Assembly (NCBI RefSeq): GCF_001039355.2
Contig: NW_019775433.1
Coordinates: forward strand, 233,643-297,642
Reading direction: 5' to 3'
Origin: Lingula anatina
Taxonomy: Eukaryota > Brachiopoda > Lingulata > Lingulida > Lingulidae
DNA length: 64,000 nucleotides
Part shown: positions 35,438 through 46,734 of the stretch, in pieces
Numbering within the stretch: the stretch's first letter is position 1
Layout of the letters: every line of letters begins with the position of its first letter
Notes under the pieces: generated by a model
Database searches by the model: none
Told to the model about the DNA's origin: nothing
The model's input: the letters and a program-made list of their open reading frames with translations, nothing else
Made by a program: the position numbers and the translations under genes

Positions 35438-37710
35438 ATCAGCGTAACAAAAACACTTCATAATTATACTTAGGTTGGTCGCGTCACTATAGCCTTAATG
35501 CCCTGTATGCAAAAATATGTATTAAATGTGCCTTTCATAAATGTTTTAGGGCAACTAAAACGTTACTTAGATACAACTCACCTTCTTGATGAGGCCCTTG
35601 TAGCTTCTTGACCACAAGTCCAAAGAAATACTCCTGGCGACTAATAAATTTCCTAGTGAATGCAAATGTGTCCACAGCAATTATTACATTTTTACCAATA
35701 TGCACCCTTCTATTGTGTGATGGAGCACTGTTCTCATGATTGTCATTAAAAAACGATTTAAAAATCACCCACTGGTATTGATAAAACGAAATAACGCTTA
35801 TAAAAATATTTGAGAACAATATCGAATAAAGTTTCAATCAAAGAGATCCGATTTTTCCTTCCACCCCTAATTTTTTTAAATATCTACATAGGACTGCAAA
35901 TAAATGAAAAACCAATTTCAAACATAAAGAAACAATCCTGAACAGGTTATAAAAAAACTTTAAAACAGATTACACCACCACGTGCACGCTGAATAAGCGG
36001 GCAGCTTGACATACCATCCTAGAAATTGTTTGCAGTCTCGACAGTATGCTGTAGACCAACTGTACCCTTCAAACCATGGATAAGTATCCCACACCTACAA
36101 TGCAAAGTAATGGGAAGTGCTTAATGTATTTATTGATGACAGTTAACCTGTCTTTTGTCATAAGCAGACAATCCACTAGTGTCATCTTGCGCAGGAAAAA
36201 GTGGAAAAAGTGCAACTAAACACATATGACAAATCGTTGAGCATAATTGAGAAGTTGTACAGTTTCACTTGTTCAGGTAATCATTTGTTTAAGTAAATAG
36301 AGAACGTACCTCTGCTTCGTCCCAATCAACTGTTGCGCTTTTCACCCTCACAATCACGTGCAGATAGTCTGAAATATAGGGAATATTTAAGTCCCTCTAT
36401 GAAACTTCCTGTGGGACTTTATCGGGAAATGTCCCAAAATAATATAAAATACACTTCTTACAGAGCGTGCAATAGAATTCTTAAAGAGTTCCATAGAGTC
36501 ATGTTGGGTTTCTATAGACTCTTGTAGGATTCCTATAAAAGGATCCCCATACAACTATATAGGACGCCCAATAGGAAATTTTCTTCAATGCAGATACTAT
36601 TTACTTTAGTAAATTTTAAGTTGAAAACATCCTGTAAGCAAAACAGTATCAATCATATTTTGTACTCCATATTTTTGTCAATGTTTTGCTTTTTTTTATT
36701 ACCAGTGAGAATAATACACACTTATCACATCAACTTAATTCCATGAAGGTCATAAACTTGATATCCTTTTCTTGAAACTCACTGTGCTTATTTTTGAAAC
36801 TCCACGTTTGAACTATTTTACTGAACAAGCGAAATTGTTTTTTTGCAGCAAAACCGAGTTGGGTGCTTTCGTCAACGTTTATGATTTCTGTGGCGTGAGA
36901 AATAAATGCCCCACACTTGCACTTTAAATGACCTAGGTACAAAGAGAAAATAAACGTTGTGATATCTGGGAACGTTTAATTGAGATAGTAAAATAAAATA
37001 CCTCAAAAACACTAAGAATCTGAATGCTTCCAATAGCTTCCAATAAGGCTTACATTGTTTATCATTCACACACATTTTACACAAATTTTATTAAATTTTA
37101 CACAACCTTGAATGTAAAAAAATGTATGAGAAGAAAGGGAATACGACTTTATACCTTGATCATCATGCGGGGTTTCGTCCTCAGCAATGCTTGAAGAATC
37201 AAATACAATTGCTTTTTCCATCATCACCAATTTCTCAGGTTCCGTATTCAGTATTTAGTGCAGTGTGTAATTGGACGGACTGAAAAAAAAATTAATGTAA
37301 ATTAACTAAGTGACTTGCAGCAGGCAAGAAAATATGCAGTGTCCTGGCCTTATAATGTTTGTTATCAATATACACGACACCTATTGTATCATTTATATTT
37401 CGTGGTTAATAACCGTGTACTCCAATTACAAACCAGATTTTTCATTCGTACATCTAAGGTGGGTCTTAGATAAATGCGTTATTTACAAATATTGCCCCTG
37501 AGTAAAATATCCAACTGAAAAATACAGTCACAGAGCACAGATCTCCAAAGCAGCTCAATTCTTAATATTTTTGATCATTTATACATAAACAGTTCAATAG
37601 TTTTATTTTCATTAAAGCTAATCTTTAATAAGTTAGTCGACGGACGGGTGGGCAGATGTCCAAACGAAACATTACCTGTGTGGCGGATGTAACAGTGATT
37701 GTTATGTGAT

Positions 37711-37826
37711 AGATACAATACGAGTCGCCGAGCTGTACGTGAAATATTACGAGTGTATTGGCGAGCCGCAGGCGAGACAATACACGAGTAATTTTCACGT
37801 ACAGCTCGGCGACGAGTGTTGTATCT
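37711..37826. repeat. 116 bp near-perfect palindrome
   Basis: AGATACAATACGAGTCGCCG at the left pairs with CGGCGACGAGTGTTGTATCT at the right. The arms extend inward to a short GC-rich loop (GCGAGCCGCAGGCGAGA). An outer pair, CTTAAACCACGGC (about 37829) and GCCGTGGTTTAAG (about 37948), lies immediately to the right. This is a foldback-type element. Confidence 0.8.
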
Positions 37827-39931
37827 GGCTTAAACCACGGCCTCTGATTGGCTACTACACTAGTAGTGCAACAGACCGTGGAACGCACTCGTACATGACG
37901 TGCTTGTATGTCGAATACAGCACGGCCGAGTCTTTTGTTCTACGCGCTAGCCGTGGTTTAAGTTCACTTAAGAGAAGGCCAGCGTACTGTAAAATAGGGC
38001 TTCAAATGACTGATAAGCGTTGCGTGCACAAACGTCAGCATCAATGAATGTCATTGATTGTCATGGGCGTGGGACATTTATTGTTGATTTCACCAATTAT
38101 AGAAAATAACACACTGCACAAAGCCTAATAAACTTACAAGGCTAAATATTGATTTTATAGGACCTCATTTGAGATAAAGCATTCCAGTCAAATTGGTGTT
38201 TTTGTTTGGCATTCCATTGTTAATTAAACGAATAACTTCACGTCGAGCTGAATGTTTAATCTATTATCGAATTATTATTTTCACAACTTTTGTTCTGTGC
38301 CGTATCTCTGCAAAGTTTTAACCTCAAAAATAGGATATGAAAATTTCTTTTTTTTATTTCATGCACGGTGGTATTCTAACTAAAGTGATTCTCAATGGCC
38401 ATTCCACTATTTTGTGTAGGTTATTCCACTCAATATAGCAACAAAGTTCATGATCATTAGTTCCATATCGTAATGCGTGTAATTCAATCAAACTGATTAT
38501 TTAGCAGCGTTGCTTATTTTATACGTTGATGAAAACCATTTGGATAAAAAGGAGAAAAAATCATACAAGGCATACCAATTAGTTTTTTAATTACGCAGTT
38601 TTCTCCCAGACCTTGTTAGTTTAATCATATTGTAAGCAGAAATAAACTAAAAGCAAACATTGTTTGCATCTCTTACTACTGAGTATAAACACCTAGGTCA
38701 CATAGAAAATGACATTCTCTCTTTGCGCAATAAATACCAAATTTTACAATAGGAGTTCAGGCCCGTAGCGGGCAATTTCAAAAGGGGGGTTCTTTTTCTG
38801 AAAAAGTGGACCTTTTCCCATAAAAACTTCATGTACCTAGATCAAATTTTACCCAGAGTGGACCTTTTCCAGGCAAAAGGGGCGGTTCTTTCGAACCCCC
38901 CGAACCCCCCCTGGCCACGGGCCTGGAGTTTTACAAATGTGAAGACTTAAATTAATTCATGATTCTGAAAGATGACTTGAGGATTTGTGTATTTCTAAAT
39001 GCAAAACAGTAACAAGTTACAATATCGTTGCATTCTTAAAACAGGGTTAGTTTATATTCTGTGCGCTCTATTTTTTTACAGTAGGGAAAAGACAAGCTAA
39101 ATAACCAGCTACATATTTGACACGGACTAATAAAAAATTAAAAAGGTTACCGATCCTATTCTTCATTCTTGCAACCAATCAAACGGACTGAAGCCGTCTT
39201 TCTGGCGAACCTCTGGATTTTGCTCAGCTCATTGTCCGCTATGTTTGCACAAGTGTGGGTGTTGGGAGGAAACCCGACTGCTGTTTTATACCTACTCCGT
39301 GAATATAAAAAATCCCCTGTGTACAATTGACATTATTTCTGAAATAGTAATGAATCAATTCAGATCCTATGTAAAAAGTCCATATTTTTTATGACGCTTA
39401 TATTGTGTGATGATGAATGTGCTGTTGACATTCTCACATATATTTCTTTAGATCAGAAACGCCAATGTAAATAAGGAAAATATAAAGGACACTCTAACGG
39501 AAGATGTCCTTAAAGGTAATGGGTAATGTAATGGAACTGATGCATGGCAAGACGAAGGCAATGAATTTTTCATCAAAGACATTCCTGCCTGTTTGAAAAA
39601 TGTTTCAAACAAACATGCTAGAAATTAATTAACTCGTAAACCATTAATCAATCAATGAATCACCAGCACAACCAAAGCTTAATATTTGTTACTTGATCCC
39701 CTGCCGAAAATTATCTGAAAAAATTGTTATTCAATTCTTACTGAAACAAATACCTTCACATCGAGCCAAGTGATTGCTATTTTATCGAACATATAGGCTT
39801 CGTTCACATGCAATGTCTATTTTCTAAATTCTATTTTCTATTTGCGGTATGTCTTATGATCACGGTCTGTGGCCTGAATATCCCGCGGCGTAATTACTGG
39901 CAGCGCGAGCCAGTAACTATAAGTTACTATA
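37827..39931. other. no gene seen; repeats only
   Basis: This covers the outer inverted repeat of the foldback element and the hAT-like MITE at 38758-38925. I see no exons with coding bias and good borders in the remainder. Confidence 0.5.
38758..38925. mobile_element. 168 bp MITE with CAGGCCCGT ends and GAGTT flanks
   Basis: It starts CAGGCCCGTAGCGGGC and ends GGCCACGGGCCTG. GAGTT precedes it (38753-38757) and follows it (38926-38930). The inside has two related GTGGACCTTTTCC phrases and a C-rich stretch. The ends resemble hAT-type termini, but the 5-base flank is short for that superfamily. Confidence 0.65.
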
Positions 39932-40420
39932 AGTACACTGAAAGATAAAGAGCTGATAACGATGCCGTGGAAAATATGGGGGGCATTGATAAAGGTGGGT
40001 TCGGGAGGATGTATTTGGGTGTTGTGAATAGTTCGTTTATTGCATATTTTATCCGTTTATTTAAGCTAAGATTTTAATGGATTTCATTGTGTCGCCCTTC
40101 CCACACGCGCGCGCGCACACACACGGTTATCTTGTAAGTAATTTTTTCTTACGTTTTTTATTCTGATTTTATCCTTTATAATCTATTTATATGACTTGCG
40201 TGATTTTATGTGCCGTAAGCGAGCACAAGTTTATCCGTATATCAGTGTGTCACTCGTCAAACGAAGAATTTTTGTTGAGATGCTGCACAGTAAGTTGTTT
40301 CGTCTCGCCTTTCTTTGTGCTACATCTCTCTCTCTCTCTCTCTCTCTCTCTCGAAGTGTGTATGTGTGTGTGTGTGTGTGTATGCTTGTGTGCAGAGAGA
40401 GTGAAATAGAGATTGATTAA

Positions 40421-41550
40421 ACCCCCTTTACACTGGACGGCGTCCTTTCTGCGTCCTTTGTGCGACCATGAAACTGGCCAGGACGCCGTCGGACGCTCAA
40501 AGAACGTTCAAGCATCGCCGAGGACGCCATGGAGGCCGCGAAGTTTTGAGCATGTTCAAAACAATCGCAGAGAGAACGCGATGTAGGATGGTCGCTCAAT
40601 GGACAAAGAAAGGACGCACAGGCATCGCCGTAGTCGCAGAGAGGACGCACAAGCATCGCCGCGGTCGTAGAAAGGAGGCACAAGCATCGCTTTGGTTGCA
40701 GAATGAAAACTCAAAGATCGTCCAGTGTTCGACACGTAGAACGTTTGTTTTTTTTTTTTTTTTTTTTTCACTCTCAAACGGGGCCGTGCTGAGGTATTTT
40801 TCCACCAGACAGGAATTCTAAGGGTAACAGTGGTCTCATATCAGCCTCCGATTGTTTTTTTCCCCTAAAATTCATGAAACGATCCATTTTTTTGAGGTTA
40901 TTATCAAACGAATATTTTGCCTTTTTTACAAGATTTATTGTCATAACTTTTTGCAGAATGCTTCATTTGAAAACGGATTCAAACATTCTATGTTGTGTCA
41001 GTCATACTTTCTCGTTTTTGGTCCCTGTCCATCCTTCTTATAAGGATAACAATGAGCATCTGGCTGATTATCAGTCCATGCAGACCTTGCATCACTATAG
41101 TTTAAAGCGTTTATTCCCATTTATTTGTTTTGTGTGCTGGAAATGTTCTTTATTGGATGACCTGGTTAGAACCGATGAAAAGATGAGTAAGAATATAGAG
41201 AAGGACGCCCAAATAACGCTCATCGGTCAAGCAGGATGCAGAATGATCGTAGAATAGACGCCACTGATCGCCGATGAAGGTACAGAGAACGCAGCAAGAA
41301 TGCTCAATGGTCTCTCAAACATCGCAATGGACGCCTTGGGTTGCACAGGGGACGTACAGTGGAGGCAGGCAGGTTGCTCGCAGTTTTACAGGTAAAATCA
41401 AGATACGGTCGTTCAAAGGACGCACAAGGGACGCAGACGCCTTTACACTGAGACACGATTTAATTGCTTTGGCGACCGTTGAGCGTCTTGACCACATATT
41501 TGAACGCAGAAGGGACGCAGAAAGGACGCCGTCCAGTGTAAAGGGGCCCT
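40421..41550. mobile_element. non-autonomous DNA transposon, ~45 bp inverted ends
   Basis: The left end CCCTTTACACTGGACGGCGT (and on through CCTTTCTGCGTCC) reads inverted at the right end (about 41506-41550). The inside is rich in GGACGC-type subterminal repeats and has no recognisable transposase. Block C at about 23565-23580 lacks it and shows an unoccupied site (GATAAGCGG). Confidence 0.8.
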
Positions 41551-41686
41551 TAGCGGGAAAGGTGATTGTCAGTGATCATTGCGATAGCAGGCGATCATGC
41601 ATCGTCCAGATTGACATAAATCAACACAGCATTCATCACGAGCGCTAGACATGTGTTGGTCAAGTGCAATTATCGTAAACCCTAGA

Positions 41687-42148
41687 TTAAGGCCGCATTC
41701 AGAACAAGCTGCTAGCGGACTAACTGTTCCTCGGATCAAATATGGCTGACCGTCTTGAAAGCTTGCCGCATAATTCCCTAAAAAACATTGAATATTAATG
41801 TTAGTAAGTGACAGCATGCAGTGAATAAGAGTGGGGTGTGTTTTGTAGGGTAACTCTAGTTGATTGACATGCTCTTATGATATTTATACAACTGTGCATA
41901 ATGTAAACGGTGGAGAAGGCCGCTATAGATTGCTTGAGGTAGAAATAGAAACAGTCAATAATAAGGAAGGTAATATCTGAGTTGCATTTGCTACCTCGCG
42001 TAACATCAGCTGTAAGATAAAGACAACGACTTCGTCATAAATAGATTCCCCGCAGGGATTAGGAGATAAGCTTTCTAGAAGGTCAGCCATATATGATCCA
42101 CGTATCTGTTAGTCTATGGATCAACTTTCGTTGCGAAAACGGCCTTAA
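41687..42148. mobile_element. TTAA-flanked inverted-repeat element
   Basis: TTAAGGCCGCATTCAGAAC at the left pairs with GAAAACGGCCTTAA at the right. A second inverted segment follows inside (GCGGACTAAC with ATCAAATATGGCTGAC, and GTCAGCCATATATGATCC). TTAA at both edges suggests a piggyBac-type footprint. Block C holds a shortened copy (about 23712-24100), and a half copy lies inverted near 34115-34205. Confidence 0.6.
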
Positions 42149-42959
42149 ACAATACCGTCAGAAGGAATGTCCGAAGTATTTACACATGATAAACCGAAGT
42201 TGACATAGGATCACTTATCAGTTTCAATGACCAGGGACTTGTTTTCCTGGACAATTGTGAAAATACAATACAATATGGAGTATTTCAAAATTAAGGCACG
42301 TGTTTTCCTTCTTGTTCTAACAGGTGTTTTCTTTCTCATCTCACATATCTTATTCTAGAGAAATTAATAATAATAATAATAATTCATTATATTCATATTA
42401 CATCCCAGTGGGTTGAAGTTGTACATTAAATGATAAGAACATTGCAATCATAATAAAGTTGTGAGAATTTTTTCTCCTAAAATTATTGAAGAACAGTTGC
42501 ATTCTACACAACCCTAGGTATACTAAACAATCTTCCATGGGGGAAATATATATATTTTTTTTAGGTTGGTGGGGGGGGGGGACAGAACCTGTTGTCAACG
42601 AATACTGTCAACGCTTGCTACATGAAGACATTATGAACATCGATGGGGGAGCATGCTTTCCAGATTTTTTTTAAAGATTCCATTATGCCTCTTTTACTTA
42701 TTTCGGTGAGGAAGGGTTCGCAAAGAAATTTACTATTTTTACAAAAAAAGGGGGAAGAGGGGCGCGCGGCAGGAATTTAACAATAAATAATTAGCTGGGG
42801 GCAACGACCAACCCCAGCGACCTTGACGTTAAGATAAAAAACGAAGACATCACTCTGCACAAATTGGTCTATTTATCTAACCCTAAAGGCCCTTTGAAAT
42901 TGAACAAGCGTTAAGTGTAAGCGTCGGTGCAAAAGCCAGATATACACACTAAGGCAATG

Positions 42960-43087
42960 GCAGACAGCACGTGGACTGCACAATAATTTATCCACGGACA
43001 CAAAATAAACACTCGGACGTTTCAAAAATGTTTTAAAACAAGACAGAGTGTAAAGGACGGTTTATAAGATTCCAATTTGCGCTAAGG
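42960..43087 (+). promoter_or_regulatory. possible non-coding first exon or promoter end for the transporter gene
   Basis: The block ends at a strong donor (G|GTAAGT at 43088). The next + strand acceptor with a start codon soon after it is TTATTTCAG at 45777-45785, which opens the exon holding the ATG at 45864. This would make a 5' UTR exon spliced over 2.7 kb. It rests only on splice-site logic. Confidence 0.3.
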
Positions 43088-43090
43088 GTA

Positions 43091-43742
43091 AGTATTTTTC
43101 TTTACTGTTTTTGCAATCTTTAATTGGTCAGATCTACAGATAAAACACGCAACCAGTTTAAACTGGTGTATAGCTATAACAGTAGTCTATTTTTAAAAGT
43201 GGGGGTTATCGGGGCCGAGGATTATACCTAGTTTGTGTCTGTGTTAAAACGGCACAGATATGATGTGGACGCGTTGTGAGTTACGTCGCACCTGTTTCAT
43301 CAAAAGATACATATTTTACGGCGGAGATAGTGAGAGTAAACAAATGGGTTCTCTAAATGTCTTTGATCTCGACGAACGAGGCAGTTAGATGCAGCAAATT
43401 TTACAGATACATGCTTTAGGCTCTAATAATCTTTTGAGATAACTGACAGGCTTTTAGAGTTCAATATTAGATAAATGATTAGTTGTGCAAGAGTTCGGCT
43501 GTCTCTGACTCAAAATATACTGGTTTTACTCGTCACAACCATGATAACTGTCTGATATGCTTGCAAACAGACAACAATATTACCAGCACACGATCGACTT
43601 TAATGCTCATTTGAAATAAGGAGCACCCTTGTTATTTAGCCTATAAATATTAGGAACGACAAGGTAAGAGGGTATATAAAAGGCCAAGAGAGAAAAGTAC
43701 ATAAAATATGTAGAAGAAGCCAGGAGACAATCTTCATGCGCA

Positions 43743-43778
<36 letters not shown>

Positions 43779-45776
43779 GGGGGGGGGGGGGCACAGGTGC
43801 AATCCCGTATTACGTCACTATCAGAGCAAAGTCAAGTGATGTACTGAGTAACTCCATTAATAAGGAACTGTACTGAGACTGAAGCAGGTAGGTGCCATGT
43901 TCGTCTGTTTTGCTTAAAAAAAGCCGTTAGCCAAAGCGAGGTAAAAGTTCCATGCAATTTTATAGAACAGCTGAAAAAAAAAAGAACTATACAGGAGGAA
44001 TTTGTAACAAATTTGATCCATGCCACTTATACCTAGAAGGGAGATCCACTTGTTTACTAATACTTGCTTTAATTTTGATAAAAATGACATAAACAGAAGT
44101 ACCTTTTCAACACTCTTATGAACCTTGAATAATCTTTATTCAACTGGAAAGAATGTCATAGTGTTGTATCTTTTAAAGGCGCCTCCATGATTGGTCTTCT
44201 TTACGGAAAGTAGACTTCTACAGATACACATTCTACAGTTTCTTTTTACAGCAAAAATAAAAGAACTGTAAATCGCATGTAGAAGCAGTAAAAGTGTCCA
44301 ACGCGTCGTACCTCAGTATAACAGATATAGCAGCGTGAGGAACGCGGTAGCGCCAATTAAAGTGAATACCCGCGTCCCTTAAAATGTCGTTTATGTCGCA
44401 TGGTCGCAGTCGTGTCTTTTGAGACAAGGTCAAGTTTTAAAATCATAATTAGGGTGGGTATGTTTAAATATTGTAATTAAGGCAGACAAGAGATATAAAT
44501 AGTGAAAGAGATATAAATAGGACTGCCTCTGGGTAGTTAAGGGAAGGCTTGGAAGTAGGGATAAAGATGATTTGGAAGCCCATGACCCTTGGTGCTTGTT
44601 CGTATTTGATCCACGAACCGATTATCAACTCTTACAATGTATTGAGCATTTTTTTTTTGTCTTTTTCGTTTGTTTGTTTTTTCTCCAATCTTGCTAGTGC
44701 ATAAAAAGAATACGATTGAAACTTTAGTGGTGTTCTACAATAACGCGTACATAAGATTGCAGTATGTGCAGGCCAGCAAACTTTGACTCACATGATTCAA
44801 AGTTTGAACCCATTTTCTCACGCAGTTTGAATGTCCATCCTTAGGAGAATTTGAACTCCATTTGAACCATACGAACATTATAATATGTATATAAAAAGAA
44901 ATCGATGCAAAAATTACACGGTAATCCGACAACAATGTAGCCCCACGATGGACAAAGGTGTGAAAATTATGGCGGTTGATATTTTATGATTATCTCAGTT
45001 AGCTATTACATACCAGTTGTTCTGATCTCTTTCGTTTATTTTTATACACATTTTATTTGCAATGCTATACAGTGTATATTAGAGATCCTGAACGACCATC
45101 CGACCCCCGCTAACTTTTGATCAAGCTGCATTCCCTGTGAATTCGATGAATAAAAATGCCTAGCATACTATAAGCCCTTTTTTCAAATTTAGAGACAGTG
45201 AATGGCCCAAATACTTCTTTTTTAATCATTTTATTTACTTACAATTTAACTGATTGAGAAAGAGCACACTGCATGTCTATGTGGTTACAGCACGTGAATG
45301 GGGAATCGAGTTACCTGTAGCTATACATCTGTTGTACTGGCTTGACTATATCAAGGTTAGATATTTATGTCTGTCAACGCTTCATATTTCCAAAAAGAAA
45401 GAAATAGACGCTGGGTGAGGCAGAGCCAATGTCCATCTTGTCCCTGTGTAACGTGACAGAGGGTCCCCCATGATAGAGAGTCTGCTTCCCATTCGTTTGT
45501 ACAGGTAAGCCTCGCCCTAGATAGAGACCTACTTAGGTCAGGCTAACCCTAACCATCATAACTAAATGGAGGTAGGACTTTTTGTTACACGGACCCTCGG
45601 TTTCGTTACACCAGCGGTTGGTGTCTAATTCGACTGGTCAAAGATTGTTTCTGTAACAACAACCGGCTGTGACCGTGGTTGTGGCCTCATCTAACACAAT
45701 AATATACTTGTATGCGGCAGCCGCCTTTCATGGCCAGGATTAATGGTTTAATTCAAATTCAAGATAATTAATTTAA
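43091..45776. other. no coding exon seen (probable 5' UTR intron)
   Basis: The stretch holds a long T-tract and G-tract (43745-43790), a duplicated GAGATATAAATAG phrase near 44490-44520 and the small inverted-repeat element at 45446-45611. Short ORFs here have no family resemblance I can name. Confidence 0.5.
45446..45611. mobile_element. 166 bp MITE with GTGTAACG ends
   Basis: GTGTAACGTGACAGAGGGTCC at the left has its inverted partner GGACCCTCGGTTTCGTTACAC at the right, with a few mismatches. It lies about 250 bases upstream of the transporter start codon at 45864. No clear target duplication is visible. Confidence 0.65.
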
Positions 45777-45863
45777 ATTATTTCAGGAATCCAAACGAAT
45801 ACTGGAGAATAAATATACAATCTTGTCGTCTGCTTGTGACTACTGGTATACAGAAGACACAAA

Positions 45864-46421
45864 ATGGCGGTGTCCGAGAAAAAGTCGGGAAAGGCCGGAT
45901 TCGATGACATTTTGTGCACCGTAGGCGAGTGGGGGCGCTGGCAAATGCTGATATTTTGTCTCATGGGAGTGGTCGGGTTACCAACAGCCTGTCACAATCT
46001 TGCAGTGGTGTTTCTAGCAGCGGACCCTGACCACCATTGTGCTATCCCAGAATTCAATGCGACGTCCTTGACATTGACTCCCCTTTCCAATTCGTCCACC
46101 AACTTGACTAAGTCATTCGGCGCAGATGATTGGCTGAAATTTTGGATTCCTATGAAATCAACGGAGGATGAATACCCCCCAACGTTGAGACTGAGCAAGT
46201 GTGAACGCTTTGAAAACCCCGAAGATGGTGCTTATCATCAATTTGTTTCTACCCTCAGTCAGCAGTCGACCAAGGCTAACCTGACTATTTTATCTGACTT
46301 CACAAACCTGACCTATCCTTTCAATAAAACGTCAGAAACTTCAACCAAGTACAGAAAAATTGCAAAGTGTGACTCATGGGTATACGACCAGAGCGAGATC
46401 AAGTCGTCTATTGTATCTAAA
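45864..46421 (+). CDS. alternative first coding exon (1a) of the SLC22-type transporter
   Basis: It encodes 186 residues from ATG in a good context (AAAATGG), preceded by an acceptor at 45785, and ends AAA|GTAAGT in phase 0. The N-terminus has FDDILCTVGEWGRWQ, then the first membrane segment, then a long extracellular loop with several N-glycosylation sites (NAT, NSS, NLT, NKT) and the Cys pattern typical of SLC22 loops, ending KCDSWVYDQ. It is homologous to exon 1b (51968-52420). No exons of its own follow before 51968, so it must splice to the shared exon at 55350 or be an orphan duplicate. Spliced to the shared exons it gives 646 residues. Confidence 0.75.
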
Positions 46422-46682
46422 GTAAGTATATACATGTAGTTCTCTCTTAACACCCATTACGTGATGTCATTCTAGACTATCGTCGTTTCTCGCGATATTA
46501 ATTCTGTCGCATAAACGCTTGGATAGAAATATCAGCACCAAACTTCTAAAATTCGTTTGCAAATTAATCACCGGGAATAACTTTAAACAACTGCTGTGGT
46601 TTCTCTTTTGATTGGCTTTGGTTGGTTTGGGTAGAATCGTGTATTCATCAATTGTAAAACTTCGACACCATAGTTACAATTG

Positions 46683-46734
<52 letters not shown>

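Larger units (their letters stand above)
27809..37279 (-). pseudogene. CULT-CULT-caspase-like gene, copy B (stops in protease exon)
   Basis: Minus-strand exons: 37155-37279 (ATG at 37219-37221), 36783-36932, 36310-36368, 36015-36094, 35582-35706, 35015-35173, 34582-34640, 29246-29325, 28718-28800, then a broken protease exon from 28461 down to about 27735. The first nine exons are open, with matching phases, and encode two complete CULT domains. CULT1 carries KCKCG, PWFEGYSW, YCRDC and FLGW. CULT2 carries WCTEC, NPGGY, TWYEGYDW, YCSGC and NHIGW. The protease exon keeps YFSGHGE and TDACRGQ but has TAA at 28055-28057, right after AAGKGS, where copy A reads TAT TTG. It has a second TAA at 27809-27811, where copy A reads CAA. 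If transcribed it would give CULT1-CULT2 plus a protease domain cut soon after the catalytic Cys. Intron 7 is swollen by inserted repeats and contains the assembly gap. Confidence 0.8.
39932..43087. repeat. segmental duplication block D (partner of block C)
   Basis: It matches 22925-24890 in order but is longer because of a 1.13 kb insertion (40421-41550) and extra DNA to the right of the TTAA element. Its last bases (GCGCTAAG followed by GGTAAGT) form a good splice donor. In block C the same phrase runs into the AKR fragment. Confidence 0.8.

Noticed and set aside
40468-41648. ORFs inside the 40421-41550 element, rich in Arg and Thr
   Set aside because: They follow the GGACGC subterminal repeats. 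No transposase motif is visible.
44233-44433. Minus-strand ORF of 66 codons
   Set aside because: It has a plausible composition but no known motif, splice partner or second copy.
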